Assembly (NCBI GenBank): GCA_900754615.1
Contig: CAAEDN010000122.1
Location: 1 to 30,674, forward strand
Reading direction: 5' to 3'
DNA: 30,674 nucleotides
Source: an uncultured Holdemanella sp.
GTDB lineage: Bacteria > Bacillota_I > Bacilli_A > Erysipelotrichales > Erysipelotrichaceae
Shown: piece by piece, positions 1 through 7,535 of the stretch
Numbering within the stretch: the stretch's first letter is position 1
Layout of the letters: each line of letters begins with the position of its first letter
The notes under the pieces: model-generated
What the model was told of the DNA's origin: nothing
Database searches by the model: none
What the model saw: only the letters and a program-made list of their open reading frames with translations
Program-made: the position numbers and the translations under genes

Positions 1-138
1 GAACAGTGTAAATTGAAGGCAGGAGACACATGGGATAATGATGAAATCTACTTTGTCGTTGAAGAACTGAGAAAAGATTTTCCGGCTCTTTCATTTACAC
101 AAATGTCCGATTGTGCAGGAGTCCTGATTTTGGACTGA
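1..138 (+). CDS. C-terminal fragment of an unidentified protein
   Basis: An open frame runs in from the left edge in frame 1 and ends at TGA 136-138, giving the last 45 residues of a protein (…AGDTWDNDEIYFVVEELRK… ending GVLILD). The piece is acidic, soluble-looking and less AT-rich than the following gene. I do not recognise the family. A neighbouring ArdC and Toprim gene suggest it may be part of a mobile-element gene set, but that is inference from context only. Confidence 0.5.
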   Translation, partial: EQCKLKAGDTWDNDEIYFVVEELRKDFPALSFTQMSDCAGVLILD

Positions 139-179
139 CAAATTACAATTTATTGATTTGTTAGATAAATAGTAATTTG
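139..179 (+). promoter_or_regulatory. Imperfect hairpin in the leader of the AlkD-like gene
   Basis: CAAATTAC (139-146) pairs with GTAATTTG (172-179), and ATTTAT (148-153) pairs with ATAAAT (165-170). Only an A-A mismatch separates the two stems and the loop is 11 nt. The 3' arm touches the ribosome site GGAGGTGA (179-186). No U-tract follows, so a terminator is unlikely. It could be an operator or a translation-control hairpin. Confidence 0.4.
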
Positions 180-193
180 GAGGTGAGATTATT

Positions 194-853
194 ATGGATA
201 AATATACAAAAATAAAACATCTTTTTGAACAAAATAGAGATGAAGAAAATGCTATAAAGATGTCAAAATATATGAGAGATTTGTTCAAATTCTATGGATT
301 AGCAACTCCAATAAGAAAGTCATTTTATAAAGATTTACTAAAAGAAGAAAAAGTAAGTAAAGTTGTGGATTGGGATTTTTTAGATAAATGTTATGAAGAT
401 GACTATAGAGAATTTCAATATTTAGTCATGGACTATTTAGTAACTATGCAAAAATATTTAACTTATGATGATGTTTCTAAAATTTTTAAATATATAAAGT
501 CAAAACAATGGTGGGATACAATAGATGGACTAGATAGAATCGTTGGAAATATAGCATTTAAAGATGAAAGAATAAATGATTTGATGTTGAAATGGTCAAA
601 AGATGAAGATTTTTGGGTAAGAAGAATAGCAATAGACCATCAACTTTGTAGAAAAGAAAAAACTAATACAGAATTATTAGAAAAAATAATTGTAAATAAT
701 TTTGGTAGTAATGAATTTTTTATAAATAAGGCTATTGGTTGGAGTTTAAGAGATTATTCTAAAACAAATCCGAAATGGGTTAAAGAGTTTGTTGGAAAAT
801 ACAAAGACAAAATGGACAAGTTAAGTATTAAAGAGGCTAGTAAATATATTTAA
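194..853 (+). CDS. AlkD-like DNA alkylation repair protein
   Basis: A 219-residue HEAT-repeat DNA glycosylase of the AlkD type, a family that removes bulky or cationic alkylated purines such as N3- and N7-alkyl adducts. Alpha-helical repeats fill the whole length. Residues matching the AlkD catalytic cleft are visible: W106-W107 with D111 in SKQWWDTIDGLD, R143/R144 in DFWVRRIAI, and W183 in NKAIGWSLRDY. B. cereus AlkD uses W109, D113, R148 and W187. The start ATG follows GGAGGTGA at a good distance. The gene is very AT-rich and uses AGA/ATA codons heavily, more so than the genes after 7 kb, which suggests horizontal acquisition. It stands alone and is followed by a terminator-like hairpin. 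Confidence 0.85.
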   Translation: MDKYTKIKHLFEQNRDEENAIKMSKYMRDLFKFYGLATPIRKSFYKDLLKEEKVSKVVDWDFLDKCYEDDYREFQYLVMDYLVTMQKYLTYDDVSKIFKYIKSKQWWDTIDGLDRIVGNIAFKDERINDLMLKWSKDEDFWVRRIAIDHQLCRKEKTNTELLEKIIVNNFGSNEFFINKAIGWSLRDYSKTNPKWVKEFVGKYKDKMDKLSIKEASKYI

Positions 854-898
854 TTAGCAATACAAATTAACAGTTTAGGTTTACCTGAGCTTCGATAA

Positions 899-928
899 GC
901 ATTAGCACTTCAGCTAGTGCTTTTCTTT
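899..928 (+). terminator. Intrinsic terminator after the AlkD-like gene
   Basis: GCATTAGC (899-906) pairs with GCTAGTGC (913-920) with one U-G wobble, loop ACTTCA, followed by TTTTCTTT. A sister hairpin with compensating base changes lies at 2438-2468. Confidence 0.7.
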
Positions 929-1000
929 AATCAAGTGAGCAACATGATGTTCACACTATTAGAAATTAAAAGGATCATTCTATTACCGAAAAATGAATAT

Positions 1001-1107
1001 TTACCAAAAATTGGGAATAGAATAATGACAGAACCCACTAATTGTGTTAAATTATGCTTGTGATAGTTATTACCAAAAATTTAATAATTTTTAAAAAGTG
1101 GGAATAG
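1001..1107 (+). repeat. Short direct repeat in the leader of the AAA ATPase gene
   Basis: TTACCAAAAATT occurs at 1001-1012 and again at 1070-1081. Each copy is followed by GGGAATAG (1013-1020 and 1100-1107), directly in the first case and after 18 nt in the second. A degenerate third copy, TTACCGAAAAAT, is at 983-994. The second GGGAATAG runs into the ribosome site. This could be a partial duplication of the leader or a protein-binding array. No convincing -35/-10 pair was found. Confidence 0.35.
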
Positions 1108-1118
1108 GAGAGGATGTT

Positions 1119-2315
1119 ATGCAACTTATTGTTAGAAAAAAATATTTAGATGAGTTGATTGAATTATATGGTACACCCGATATAAAGGTTATTACTGGAA
1201 TCCGTCGTAGTGGAAAATCAGTATTACTTCAGGAATTTATCACATATTTAAAATCTTTAAATGAGCAAATCAATATTGTGATGATTAATCTTCAAGAATT
1301 GGAATTTGATTATTTGTTAGAATACCATGCCTTGCATCAATATATTATGAACCAATACAAAGAAGAAATGACAAATGTACTGCTAATTGATGAGGTACAG
1401 ATGTGTCCTCAATTTGAACTTGCAATTAATAGCATTTATGCAAAAGGAATCTATGATATTTATATTACAGGTTCTAATGCGTTTTTACTCAGCTCAGATT
1501 TGGCAACACTGTTTACTGGAAGAACAATGGAGATAAAAGTATATCCATTTTCATTTAAGGAATACCTGACTTATTATAAAATCACTGATCGATATGATGA
1601 TGCTTTTGACAAATATGTCAAAACTGGAGGTATGCCAGGAGCTTATGTTTATAAAACAGAAGATCGACAATATGACTATGTGCGAGATATCTATTCAACA
1701 ATTCTTATTCGAGATTTAGTTGAAAAGTATAAGATAAGAAATAAACTAGAATTCACGAATATATCCGAATTTATGATGGATAACATTGGAAACTTGCTTT
1801 CTCCAAACAATATCTGTAAAACTTTAAAGAATGACCAAAGCGAAATAACAAGAAAGACTGTTTCAAAATATATTGGTTACTTAGAAAATGCTTTCCTATT
1901 TTACGAAGCAAAACGATACGATTTGAAAGGGAAAAAATACCTAACCAATAATAGTAAGTATTATCTTTGTGACTCCTCTTTTCGTTATGCAGTCAATGGT
2001 ACACGAAACATGGACTTTGGAAGAGTATATGAAAACATCGTCTATTTAGAATTACGAAGAAGGGATTATGAAGTATATGTTGGCAAACTGTATAAAAAAG
2101 AAATCGACTTTGTTGCCAAGAAACGTGATACACAAATATATATTCAAGTAAGTGATAATATTTCGGATGAAAAAACATTTGAAAGAGAATACACACCATT
2201 GCTTGCGATAAAAGATGCTTATCCTAAGTTGATCATAGCCAGAACACGTCATGAAACATATGATTATCAAGGTATTCAAGTTATTGATCTTTGCAGATGG
2301 CTTAGAAAAGAATAA
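1119..2315 (+). CDS. AAA ATPase with C-terminal DUF4143-like domain
   Basis: A 398-residue ATP-binding protein of the AAA_14/DUF4143 type, common in anaerobes and usually of unknown function. From the chosen start the Walker A loop GIRRSGKS is at residues 27-34 and Walker B VLLIDE at about 87-92. A helical middle follows. The C-terminal third has the PD-(D/E)XK-like order GRVYEN…ELRRR…KEIDFVAKK…YIQVS, but QVS replaces the usual E/Q-x-K, so nuclease activity is doubtful. A GTG at 1098 opens the same frame, but ATG 1119 sits 5 nt after AGGAGAGG and is the better start. The gene stands alone between terminator-like hairpins, in the accessory region. The family has been proposed to act in defence or stress, which is not shown here. 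Confidence 0.85.
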   Translation: MQLIVRKKYLDELIELYGTPDIKVITGIRRSGKSVLLQEFITYLKSLNEQINIVMINLQELEFDYLLEYHALHQYIMNQYKEEMTNVLLIDEVQMCPQFELAINSIYAKGIYDIYITGSNAFLLSSDLATLFTGRTMEIKVYPFSFKEYLTYYKITDRYDDAFDKYVKTGGMPGAYVYKTEDRQYDYVRDIYSTILIRDLVEKYKIRNKLEFTNISEFMMDNIGNLLSPNNICKTLKNDQSEITRKTVSKYIGYLENAFLFYEAKRYDLKGKKYLTNNSKYYLCDSSFRYAVNGTRNMDFGRVYENIVYLELRRRDYEVYVGKLYKKEIDFVAKKRDTQIYIQVSDNISDEKTFEREYTPLLAIKDAYPKLIIARTRHETYDYQGIQVIDLCRWLRKE

Positions 2316-2346
2316 CGATTCGTTTTCAAAAGCATAATGGGTGCTG

Positions 2347-2363
2347 TCCAGACAATGTCTGGA
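2347..2363 (+). promoter_or_regulatory. 17-bp inverted repeat after the AAA ATPase gene
   Basis: TCCAGACA and TGTCTGGA form a perfect dyad around a single A. The downstream sequence TGACTTTATT is only weakly U-rich. It may be a poor terminator or an operator, and the sequence does not decide. Confidence 0.35.
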
Positions 2364-2437
2364 TGACTTTATTGCATAAGTTAAATCTACAGTGTTGCTT
2401 AACTGAAAATAATTAGGTGCCTAAAAAGCAGTACAGA

Positions 2438-2468
2438 GCATTACCACTTTGGTAGTGCTTTTCTTTTT
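2438..2468 (+). terminator. Terminator-like hairpin upstream of the ArdC-like gene
   Basis: GCATTACCA (2438-2446) pairs with TGGTAGTGC (2450-2458) with one U-G wobble, loop CTT, then TTTTCTTTTT. It lies only 28 nt before the ArdC-like start. It therefore either ends ATPase transcription or attenuates the ArdC operon. It shares outer arms and tail with the hairpin at 899-928, while inner pairs differ in a compensating way. Confidence 0.65.
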
Positions 2469-2495
2469 GCCTAGTTTAGAAAGGATGGTGATGTG

Positions 2496-4175
2496 ATGGC
2501 AGAATTTAAATCTCAAGATGAGAAAACAAAACAGGCTTTTTCAATGATTGAGCAAGGAGTAAAGGATGTTTATTCTTCTGAATCGTTTAAACAGTATCTA
2601 TCCTGTTTAAGTAAGTTTCATAGTTATTCTTTGAATAACACTTTATTAATATTGTCGCAGAAGCCGGAGGCTAGTTTAGTAGCTGGTTATCGTGCCTGGC
2701 AGACAAATTTTAATCGTCATGTAAATAAGGGTGAAAAAGGATTGATGATTCTAGCTCCGGTAACAACAAAAGAAGATAGATTAATGAATAAACACGACGA
2801 GAATGGAAATGTGATTTTAGATGAGTCTGGAAATCCAGTCCAGGAAATGTGTGTAGTTAATCTGACTCATTTTAAGACAACGACTGTCTTTGATATTTCA
2901 CAAACTTCAGGAGATCCTCTTCCATCTTTAGTTCATGATTTGACAGGTTCTAGTAATGGAGTGAAAGCAATTATTCAAACTATTCAGTCTGTATGTACAA
3001 TACCAATTGAATTTAAAACAGAAACTGAAGATCTTAGTTTTATGACTGGAGCTAAAGGATATTATTCACCAAGAAAAGATAAGATTGTCATTAATAAAGA
3101 TTTAGAGGATTTACAAACCGCAAAAACATTAATACATGAGTATGCTCACAGTATACTTCATAAAGCAACTGATAAAAATCAAAGCCAACGAGAAATTGAA
3201 GCAGAATCGTTGGCTTTTGTTATTTGTGATCATTTTGGAATTGATACTTCTGAATATTCATTTGGCTATATCGCAAGCTATGCTAACAAGGATTACAGTG
3301 AATTGAAATCTATTTTAGTAAATATTCAGAGTAAAGCACACGAAATGATTGAACTAATAGAACCTGTGTTTAAGGAGAATTTGCATATGCTAGAAAAGGA
3401 AAATCGATATATTACTCCAGTAGAAATGGAAGAATTGAATCATGATATAGTACTTAAAATTGCATCCGTGATGGAACAGTATAAAGAAGTTATGTCGGAT
3501 TCAAATATTACAACTTCAGATATTCATGAAACGATTGATCAAGAAATATCGAATCTTTTAACAGATAACAAAGAATATAGAGTACAAGATCATTTGTATC
3601 AGAATAATGAAGTCTATCAATTTGCTTTGCATAGTGCTTGTTATGATGCATTTATGAATGAAGAGTTTGATCCAAAAAAATCCTGGTTTATGGATCATTC
3701 GATTGAAAGAAGAAACTATGAGCTATTCGAAAAAATAGCCAGTCCATTATTAACAAACAGTGCATATTATATGAAATATGGAACACCTAATTATATGGAT
3801 TTAAATATCGAAATTATTGGGGATGATCGATTGGCTATGGCTCATAACTATGTTTTAAATGGGGATGTGATGGCTGATCCAGATGTCGAATTTACTGTCG
3901 ATAAAAAGAACAGGATGCTATATCCACAGACCTATCAGCAGGATTCACTTCAATACTTTGAAAGAGTAGATGGGGATTCAAATCGTGCTCGAGAACTGAA
4001 TCATTTTATGCATGAATGGCTCACAAATGTTGTTGATCAAAAGTATAAAGTACAAACTATTTATACGGAAGACAAAGAACTTTCTATCAAAGAAAATCCA
4101 AACGCTGTAAGAAACTTTTGTAAACAGAATGGTATAGGAATGATGGCGCCTAAACAAAAGGAGTTGGAAAAATGA
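2496..4175 (+). CDS. ArdC-like antirestriction / zincin metallopeptidase-type protein
   Basis: A 559-residue protein. Residues 1-120 match the ArdC N-terminal single-stranded-DNA-binding domain (SLNNTLLILSQKP, GYRAWQTNFNRHVNKGEKG, PVTTKE). A zincin-type HEYAH site is at 214-218, with EIEAESLAFVICDHFGI following as the third-ligand helix. The C-terminal about 180 residues (…YMKYGTPNYMDLNIEIIGDDRLAMAHNY…) resemble a DUF6908-type domain seen in mobile-element proteins; I am less sure of that. Known ArdC proteins protect incoming plasmid or ICE DNA from restriction during conjugation. ATG 2496 follows AAGGA; a GTG one codon earlier is the only nearby alternative. The stop overlaps the next start (ATGA), so it is translationally coupled to the Toprim gene. 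Confidence 0.85.
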   Translation: MAEFKSQDEKTKQAFSMIEQGVKDVYSSESFKQYLSCLSKFHSYSLNNTLLILSQKPEASLVAGYRAWQTNFNRHVNKGEKGLMILAPVTTKEDRLMNKHDENGNVILDESGNPVQEMCVVNLTHFKTTTVFDISQTSGDPLPSLVHDLTGSSNGVKAIIQTIQSVCTIPIEFKTETEDLSFMTGAKGYYSPRKDKIVINKDLEDLQTAKTLIHEYAHSILHKATDKNQSQREIEAESLAFVICDHFGIDTSEYSFGYIASYANKDYSELKSILVNIQSKAHEMIELIEPVFKENLHMLEKENRYITPVEMEELNHDIVLKIASVMEQYKEVMSDSNITTSDIHETIDQEISNLLTDNKEYRVQDHLYQNNEVYQFALHSACYDAFMNEEFDPKKSWFMDHSIERRNYELFEKIASPLLTNSAYYMKYGTPNYMDLNIEIIGDDRLAMAHNYVLNGDVMADPDVEFTVDKKNRMLYPQTYQQDSLQYFERVDGDSNRARELNHFMHEWLTNVVDQKYKVQTIYTEDKELSIKENPNAVRNFCKQNGIGMMAPKQKELEK

Positions 4176-5112
4176 GCAAAAAGTTTATTCGGAAATCGGT
4201 TCTTGAAAATGTTAGGACACTATCGGCATTTGATTATTTAAATAACTATCATCCTTCACTATTAGTAAAAAATGGAAAGAAGGATTACTATCATAGAGAA
4301 CATGAATCATTGCACTTTTCAAACGGCAAGTGGTATTGGTGGTCGCAAGGTGTAGGTGGTACGACTGCATTGGATTATTTGATTGCTGTAGAAGGATATG
4401 ATTTTAAAGAAGCGTGTAACTATTTAGCAAGTTTAATGAATATTAGTGCTCCAGTTGTAACGTATTATCATAAAAAAGAAACTAAACCATTCGAGCTTCC
4501 TGAGAAAGATAAAAACAATAATTTAGTGATTCGTTATTTGTGTGAAACACGAAAAATATATAGAGAAATTGTTGATTATTTTATATCTAAAGGGATGCTT
4601 TATCAGTCAGCAAATTTTCGAAACGCTGTGTTTGTGGATATGATGGTGATATGCCAGCATATGCATTTAAGCGAAATATATTTAAAGATTTTAAATTAGA
4701 ACATACAGGAAGTAATAAAGCTTTTAGCTTTAATTATCAAAATAAAGAAAGCAATGTTCTTCATTTTTTTGAAGCAGCCATTGATTTATTGTCTTACATG
4801 ACACTATTAAAAATGGAAGATATTGATTACAAGTCTTTTAATTATTTATCTTTAGGTGGAGCTTGTGAAAAGATAGCAGCAAAAAATGAAGCTGATATGC
4901 CGATTGCATTAAATGCCTTTTTAGAAAGAAATCCCAATGTTCAAATTATTGTTTTCCATTTGGATAATGATGAAGTAGGTAGAGGTGCAACACAAAAGAT
5001 TATGATGATTGCAAGACGTAACTATCAATGTTTTGATAATCATCCTGTGAACTTTAAAGATGTAAATGATGAATTAATTCATAAAAGTCTGTTGTCATCG
5101 ACTGATTTATGA
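4172..5112 (+). pseudogene. DUF3991/Toprim primase-like gene, broken by a 1-nt frameshift
   Basis: The N-terminal part (4172-4699) has the DUF3991 pattern HESLHFSNGKWYWWSQGVGG…ALDYLI, a primase-zinc-finger-like fold without cysteines. It runs to NAVFV and then loses frame. Frame +2 continues as GYDGDMPAYAFKRNIFKDF and carries the Toprim core: a Glu in FFEAAIDLLSY and the acidic DND in IVFHLDNDEVG. Joining the frames at 4635/4636 by adding one base restores about 313 residues, the usual size of this plasmid/ICE primase-like family. The gene overlaps ArdC by 4 nt, as in many conjugative elements. The lesion could be a real mutation or a sequencing error. No slippery sequence or stem supporting programmed frameshifting is evident. 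Confidence 0.8.
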
Positions 5113-5121
5113 ATTTGACAA

Positions 5122-5148
5122 ATGAATCATTCATATCCTATTGGATAT
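5122..5148 (+). promoter_or_regulatory. Two overlapping dyads after the Toprim pseudogene
   Basis: ATGAAT-C-ATTCAT (5122-5134) is a perfect dyad and overlaps ATATCC-TATT-GGATAT (5133-5148), a second perfect dyad. A TTGACA lies just before (5115-5120). There is no clear U-tract. They may be operators upstream of the toxin-antitoxin promoter, or a weak terminator. Confidence 0.35.
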
Positions 5149-5186
5149 AAAATAATGTAATTGTAATTAATAAGTAATACTTTTTA

Positions 5187-5215
5187 TGTACAACAGCAAT
5201 GAAATTGCATATAAT
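5187..5215 (+). promoter_or_regulatory. Toxin-antitoxin promoter with overlapping operator dyad
   Basis: The -10 TATAAT is at 5210-5215, with a weak -35 TGTACA at 5187-5192 and a 17-nt spacer. The dyad GCAAT-GAA-ATTGC (5196-5208) fills the spacer, where a RelB-type antitoxin would be expected to bind for autoregulation. Confidence 0.55.
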
Positions 5216-5237
5216 TTAAATATGGAGGTGATGCTGT

Positions 5238-5531
5238 ATGTCTACTATTCAAGTAAGGGTGGATGATGATTTGAAATCTAAGGCTGATGCATTATTCAAG
5301 GAATTAGGTACAGATACAACGAGTGCAATTCGTATGTTTTTAACTCAGGCAGTTGCTTATGATGGAATTCCTTTTGAAATTAAAAAATTCAATAAAACAA
5401 AAGAAATGAAAATTATGACAGAAGATGAGTTTTTGGATAGACTTGCTTCTTCTAGAGCTCAATCTAGAGAAGGCAAAGTAATAGATGCAGATATAGCAAT
5501 AGATAGCATTAGAAATAAATATGGATTATAA
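5238..5531 (+). CDS. RelB/DinJ-family antitoxin
   Basis: A 97-residue antitoxin. The N-terminus STIQVRVDDDLKSKADALFKELGTD is the ribbon-helix-helix DNA-binding domain of the RelB/DinJ family. TSAIRMFLTQAVAYDGIPFEI is the characteristic second helix and Pro-Phe turn. The charged C-terminal tail would wrap the toxin. The start follows GGAGGTGA at 5224-5231. It overlaps the toxin start by 11 nt, the usual arrangement for coupled antitoxin-first pairs. By analogy with the family it neutralises the downstream toxin and represses the shared promoter. Its place among mobile-element remnants suggests it may stabilise the region. Confidence 0.9.
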   Translation: MSTIQVRVDDDLKSKADALFKELGTDTTSAIRMFLTQAVAYDGIPFEIKKFNKTKEMKIMTEDEFLDRLASSRAQSREGKVIDADIAIDSIRNKYGL

Positions 5532-5835
5532 AGTAATATTTACTGAAAATGCTTTAGAAGATATGGATTCTATTGTAGAATACCTTCTTTTTCACTTGCG
5601 TAATAAACAAGCGGCAAATCATTTTATCGATTCTGTTGAAAATGGAAAGTTCGTATTAAGTAATTCTGCTGAGTCATTTCAATTGTGTTTGAATTCTAGA
5701 CTTCGAAGCAAGGGATATCGAAGATTGAATTTAGATAAAACTAAATATTTCTTATTGTACCGTACTGAAAATTCAATGGTTTTTATAGATGGTATTTATC
5801 ATCAATTACAAGATTACGAAAATAAAATTAAATAA
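5521..5835 (+). CDS. RelE/ParE-superfamily toxin
   Basis: A 104-residue protein with the RelE/ParE fold signature: YKVIFTENALEDMDSIVEYL at the N-terminus, a central basic segment SRLRSKGYRRLNLDKTKYFLLYR, and a closing VFIDGIYHQLQDYENKI. RelE members cut mRNA at the ribosome and ParE members poison gyrase. The sequence alone does not settle which applies, although YRRLNLDKYFLLYR followed by V-x-I-x-x-I-xHxxQDY is common in the YoeB/RelE-like group. The start ATG lies inside the antitoxin gene. A strong terminator follows directly. Confidence 0.88.
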   Translation: MDYKVIFTENALEDMDSIVEYLLFHLRNKQAANHFIDSVENGKFVLSNSAESFQLCLNSRLRSKGYRRLNLDKTKYFLLYRTENSMVFIDGIYHQLQDYENKIK

Positions 5836-5843
5836 TTCTTTTT

Positions 5844-5869
5844 GAGAAAGTTTACGCTTTCTCTTTTTT
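5844..5869 (+). terminator. Terminator of the toxin-antitoxin operon
   Basis: GAGAAAG (5844-5850) pairs with CTTTCTC (5857-5863), loop TTTACG, then six T. Confidence 0.85.
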
Positions 5870-5899
5870 ATTACACAAATTTAGAAAGAGGTGGATGTC

Positions 5900-6853
5900 A
5901 TGTTTACGCATGATACGCATTCTCATTTGGATAGTTTCACGACAAATGTAGATGGAGAACTTCAAGAAGTTGGTGGTTTTGCGAGAATTAAAACATTAAT
6001 TAATGAACAAAAGTAGGAGAATCCAAAAACACTAATATTGGATAGTGGGGATTTCTCACTAAGGGAACGTTGATACAAACAGTATATGATACACAGGCAG
6101 CTGAACTTCGTATGCTTGGATATCTTGGATATGATGTCACAACATTAGAAAATCATGAATTTGATTATCGTTCTAAAGGATTGGCAAATATGTTGAAGGT
6201 GGCCAAGGCTTCAGGTGAAACAATACCAGATTTTGTCGTATGCAATGTGGATTGGGATGGCATGAAAAAAGGCTGAATTGAGTAAAGGTCAAAAACAGAT
6301 TCAGTCCGGATTTGAGACTTATGGAGTAAAGGATTATGTCGTCATTCAAAAAGGGGATACAAAGATAGCTGTTACAGGTGCTTTTGGAAAAGATTCTTTA
6401 AAATGTGCACCAACATGTGAATTGTTGTTTAAAGATCCTGTAGAGGCAGTGAAAGATACAGTTGAGAAAATCAAGAAGAATGAAGAAGTAGATATGATTG
6501 TTTGTGTTTCTCATTGTGGTATTTGGGAGGATGGAAATCCAATTGAAAATCTTGAGGATCAAATCATTAAAGAAGATGGCAAAGAACTAAAGGCGTGGGA
6601 TGCAATCGCAAGATATATGCGCTCTTTTGATGATACAGATGGTGATGGAATTGCCAATGTCTCAAAGTATTATGCCTCAACACATGATCATAAGGTTGTG
6701 GATGATAGTAAGGATATAATTGACTTGATCAAAAAGCTAAATAAATTTGGTGCAATGATTGTGACAATCATCTTAGTCATTATTCTACTGATTGTACTTT
6801 TAATTTTATTGATTCGTAGAATTATTCGTAAGCTAAGAAATAAAAATAGATAA
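5900..6853 (+). pseudogene. Decayed metallophosphatase/5'-nucleotidase family gene
   Basis: The reading starts at ATG 5900 after GAAAGAGGTGG with MFTHDTHSHLD, the metal-binding opening of calcineurin-like 5'-nucleotidases, followed by GGFARIKTLI. It stops at TAG 6014-6016 and resumes as ENPKTLILDSGDFS, the second metal motif. It shifts frame near 6058-6062 and continues as GTLIQTVYDTQAAELRMLGYLGYDVTTLENHEFDYR, where family members have GNHEFD. It shifts again in the A-run 6265-6270 (five A would restore frame) and then reads LSKGQKQIQSGFETYG to SHCG. An in-frame gap seems to remove the rest of the catalytic domain. The fragment ends with a C-terminal membrane helix and a basic RRIIRKLRNK tail. 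The remnants total about 315 residues against about 500 or more in intact relatives. The gene is almost certainly dead. Confidence 0.85.
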
Positions 6854-6856
6854 TAG

Positions 6857-6882
6857 AAAAGCTAGGCAATCCTAGCTTTTTT
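6857..6882 (+). terminator. Terminator after the nucleotidase pseudogene
   Basis: AAAAGCTAGG (6857-6866) pairs with CCTAGCTTTT (6871-6880), loop CAAT, with T-rich 3' flank. It could work in both directions and so may also end the leftward tetR transcript. Confidence 0.85.
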
Positions 6883-6897
6883 AACACCATCATTTGA

Positions 6898-6925
6898 TTG
6901 ACTTATGTATTTTGCATGATACAAT
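6898..6925 (+). promoter_or_regulatory. Orphan rightward promoter antisense to tetR
   Basis: TTGACT (6898-6903), a 16-nt spacer and TACAAT (6920-6925), with TGA just before the -10 (extended -10). No + strand gene follows until 7589. The transcript would be antisense to the TetR gene and could read into the oxidoreductase. Confidence 0.5.
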
Positions 6926-6938
6926 TTAATTAAAAGTG

Positions 6939-6958
6939 AACGTGATTCATTTTTTAGA
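6939..6958 (+). repeat. Left copy of inverted repeat flanking tetR
   Basis: AACGTGATT-CATT-TTTTAGA. The same pattern, AACGTGATT-N4-TTTTAGA, occurs inverted at 7548-7567, with the 16 outer bases identical and the central four different. It lies just downstream of the orphan promoter and could be a TetR operator. Confidence 0.45.
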
Positions 6959-6962
6959 AAAG

Positions 6963-7529
6963 CTATATTTCTTTTACGATAGAAATTAATATTTCAAGAG
7001 TAGTCGCTTCATCAAAATCATAATCTAGATTCGAATAATTAGATTCAGCAACTGCGTTGATAATTGAATGGATAGCACTCGCATATGTGTTTAATCGAAT
7101 TTCTGAAGCCGAAGGATTTTCTTTTCTAAGAATGTCTACCAATGTTTTTTGAAAAGCTCGCGTTGCCGGAGGAGTCGAGTCATTTATATCATTTTCTATA
7201 AGAGCTTCGGCATAATATTTATAAATGGGGTTAGCACGAAATTCTTTAACGGACATAAGGATGGAAGATAGAGTTTCTTCCAAAGTGGCGCTAGTTTCCT
7301 GGATACGCGTAATGGATTTTAAACAAGAACTTTCAATATAATTTGTCCATAATTCGACAAGAATATCCGTTTTAGTTTTGTAGTGCTTGTAAAAAATACC
7401 TGTAGAGTAGCCAGCACGAGTAACAATATCTGTGATTGTAGTATGATTAAAGCCTTGTTCAATAAATAAGGAATGTGCAGCTTTCAATAATTCATTATGT
7501 GTAATTTTAGATTTTTCTGATTGATTCAT
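6963..7529 (-). CDS. TetR/AcrR-family transcriptional regulator
   Basis: A 188-residue protein. The N-terminal helix-turn-helix has the TetR pattern: ELLKAAHSLFIEQGFNHTTITDIVTRAGYSTGIFYKHYKTKTDIL at about residues 14-58. The C-terminal about 125 residues are an all-helical ligand-binding and dimerisation domain without a signature I can assign. It is divergent from the flavin oxidoreductase at 7589, with 59 bp between start codons. The usual arrangement is that the repressor controls itself and its divergent neighbour. A possible -10 TATACT on its strand (forward 7536-7541) has a weak -35 GTGATT 17 nt away, overlapping the repeat AATCACGTT, which fits autorepression. Confidence 0.9.
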   Translation of the reverse strand: MNQSEKSKITHNELLKAAHSLFIEQGFNHTTITDIVTRAGYSTGIFYKHYKTKTDILVELWTNYIESSCLKSITRIQETSATLEETLSSILMSVKEFRANPIYKYYAEALIENDINDSTPPATRAFQKTLVDILRKENPSASEIRLNTYASAIHSIINAVAESNYSNLDYDFDEATTLEILISIVKEI

Positions 7530-7535
7530 AAGTTG

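Noticed and set aside
4634..4660. Programmed ribosomal frameshift in the Toprim gene
   Set aside because: No slippery heptamer, downstream pseudoknot or internal Shine-Dalgarno is apparent. A simple one-base deletion explains the break.
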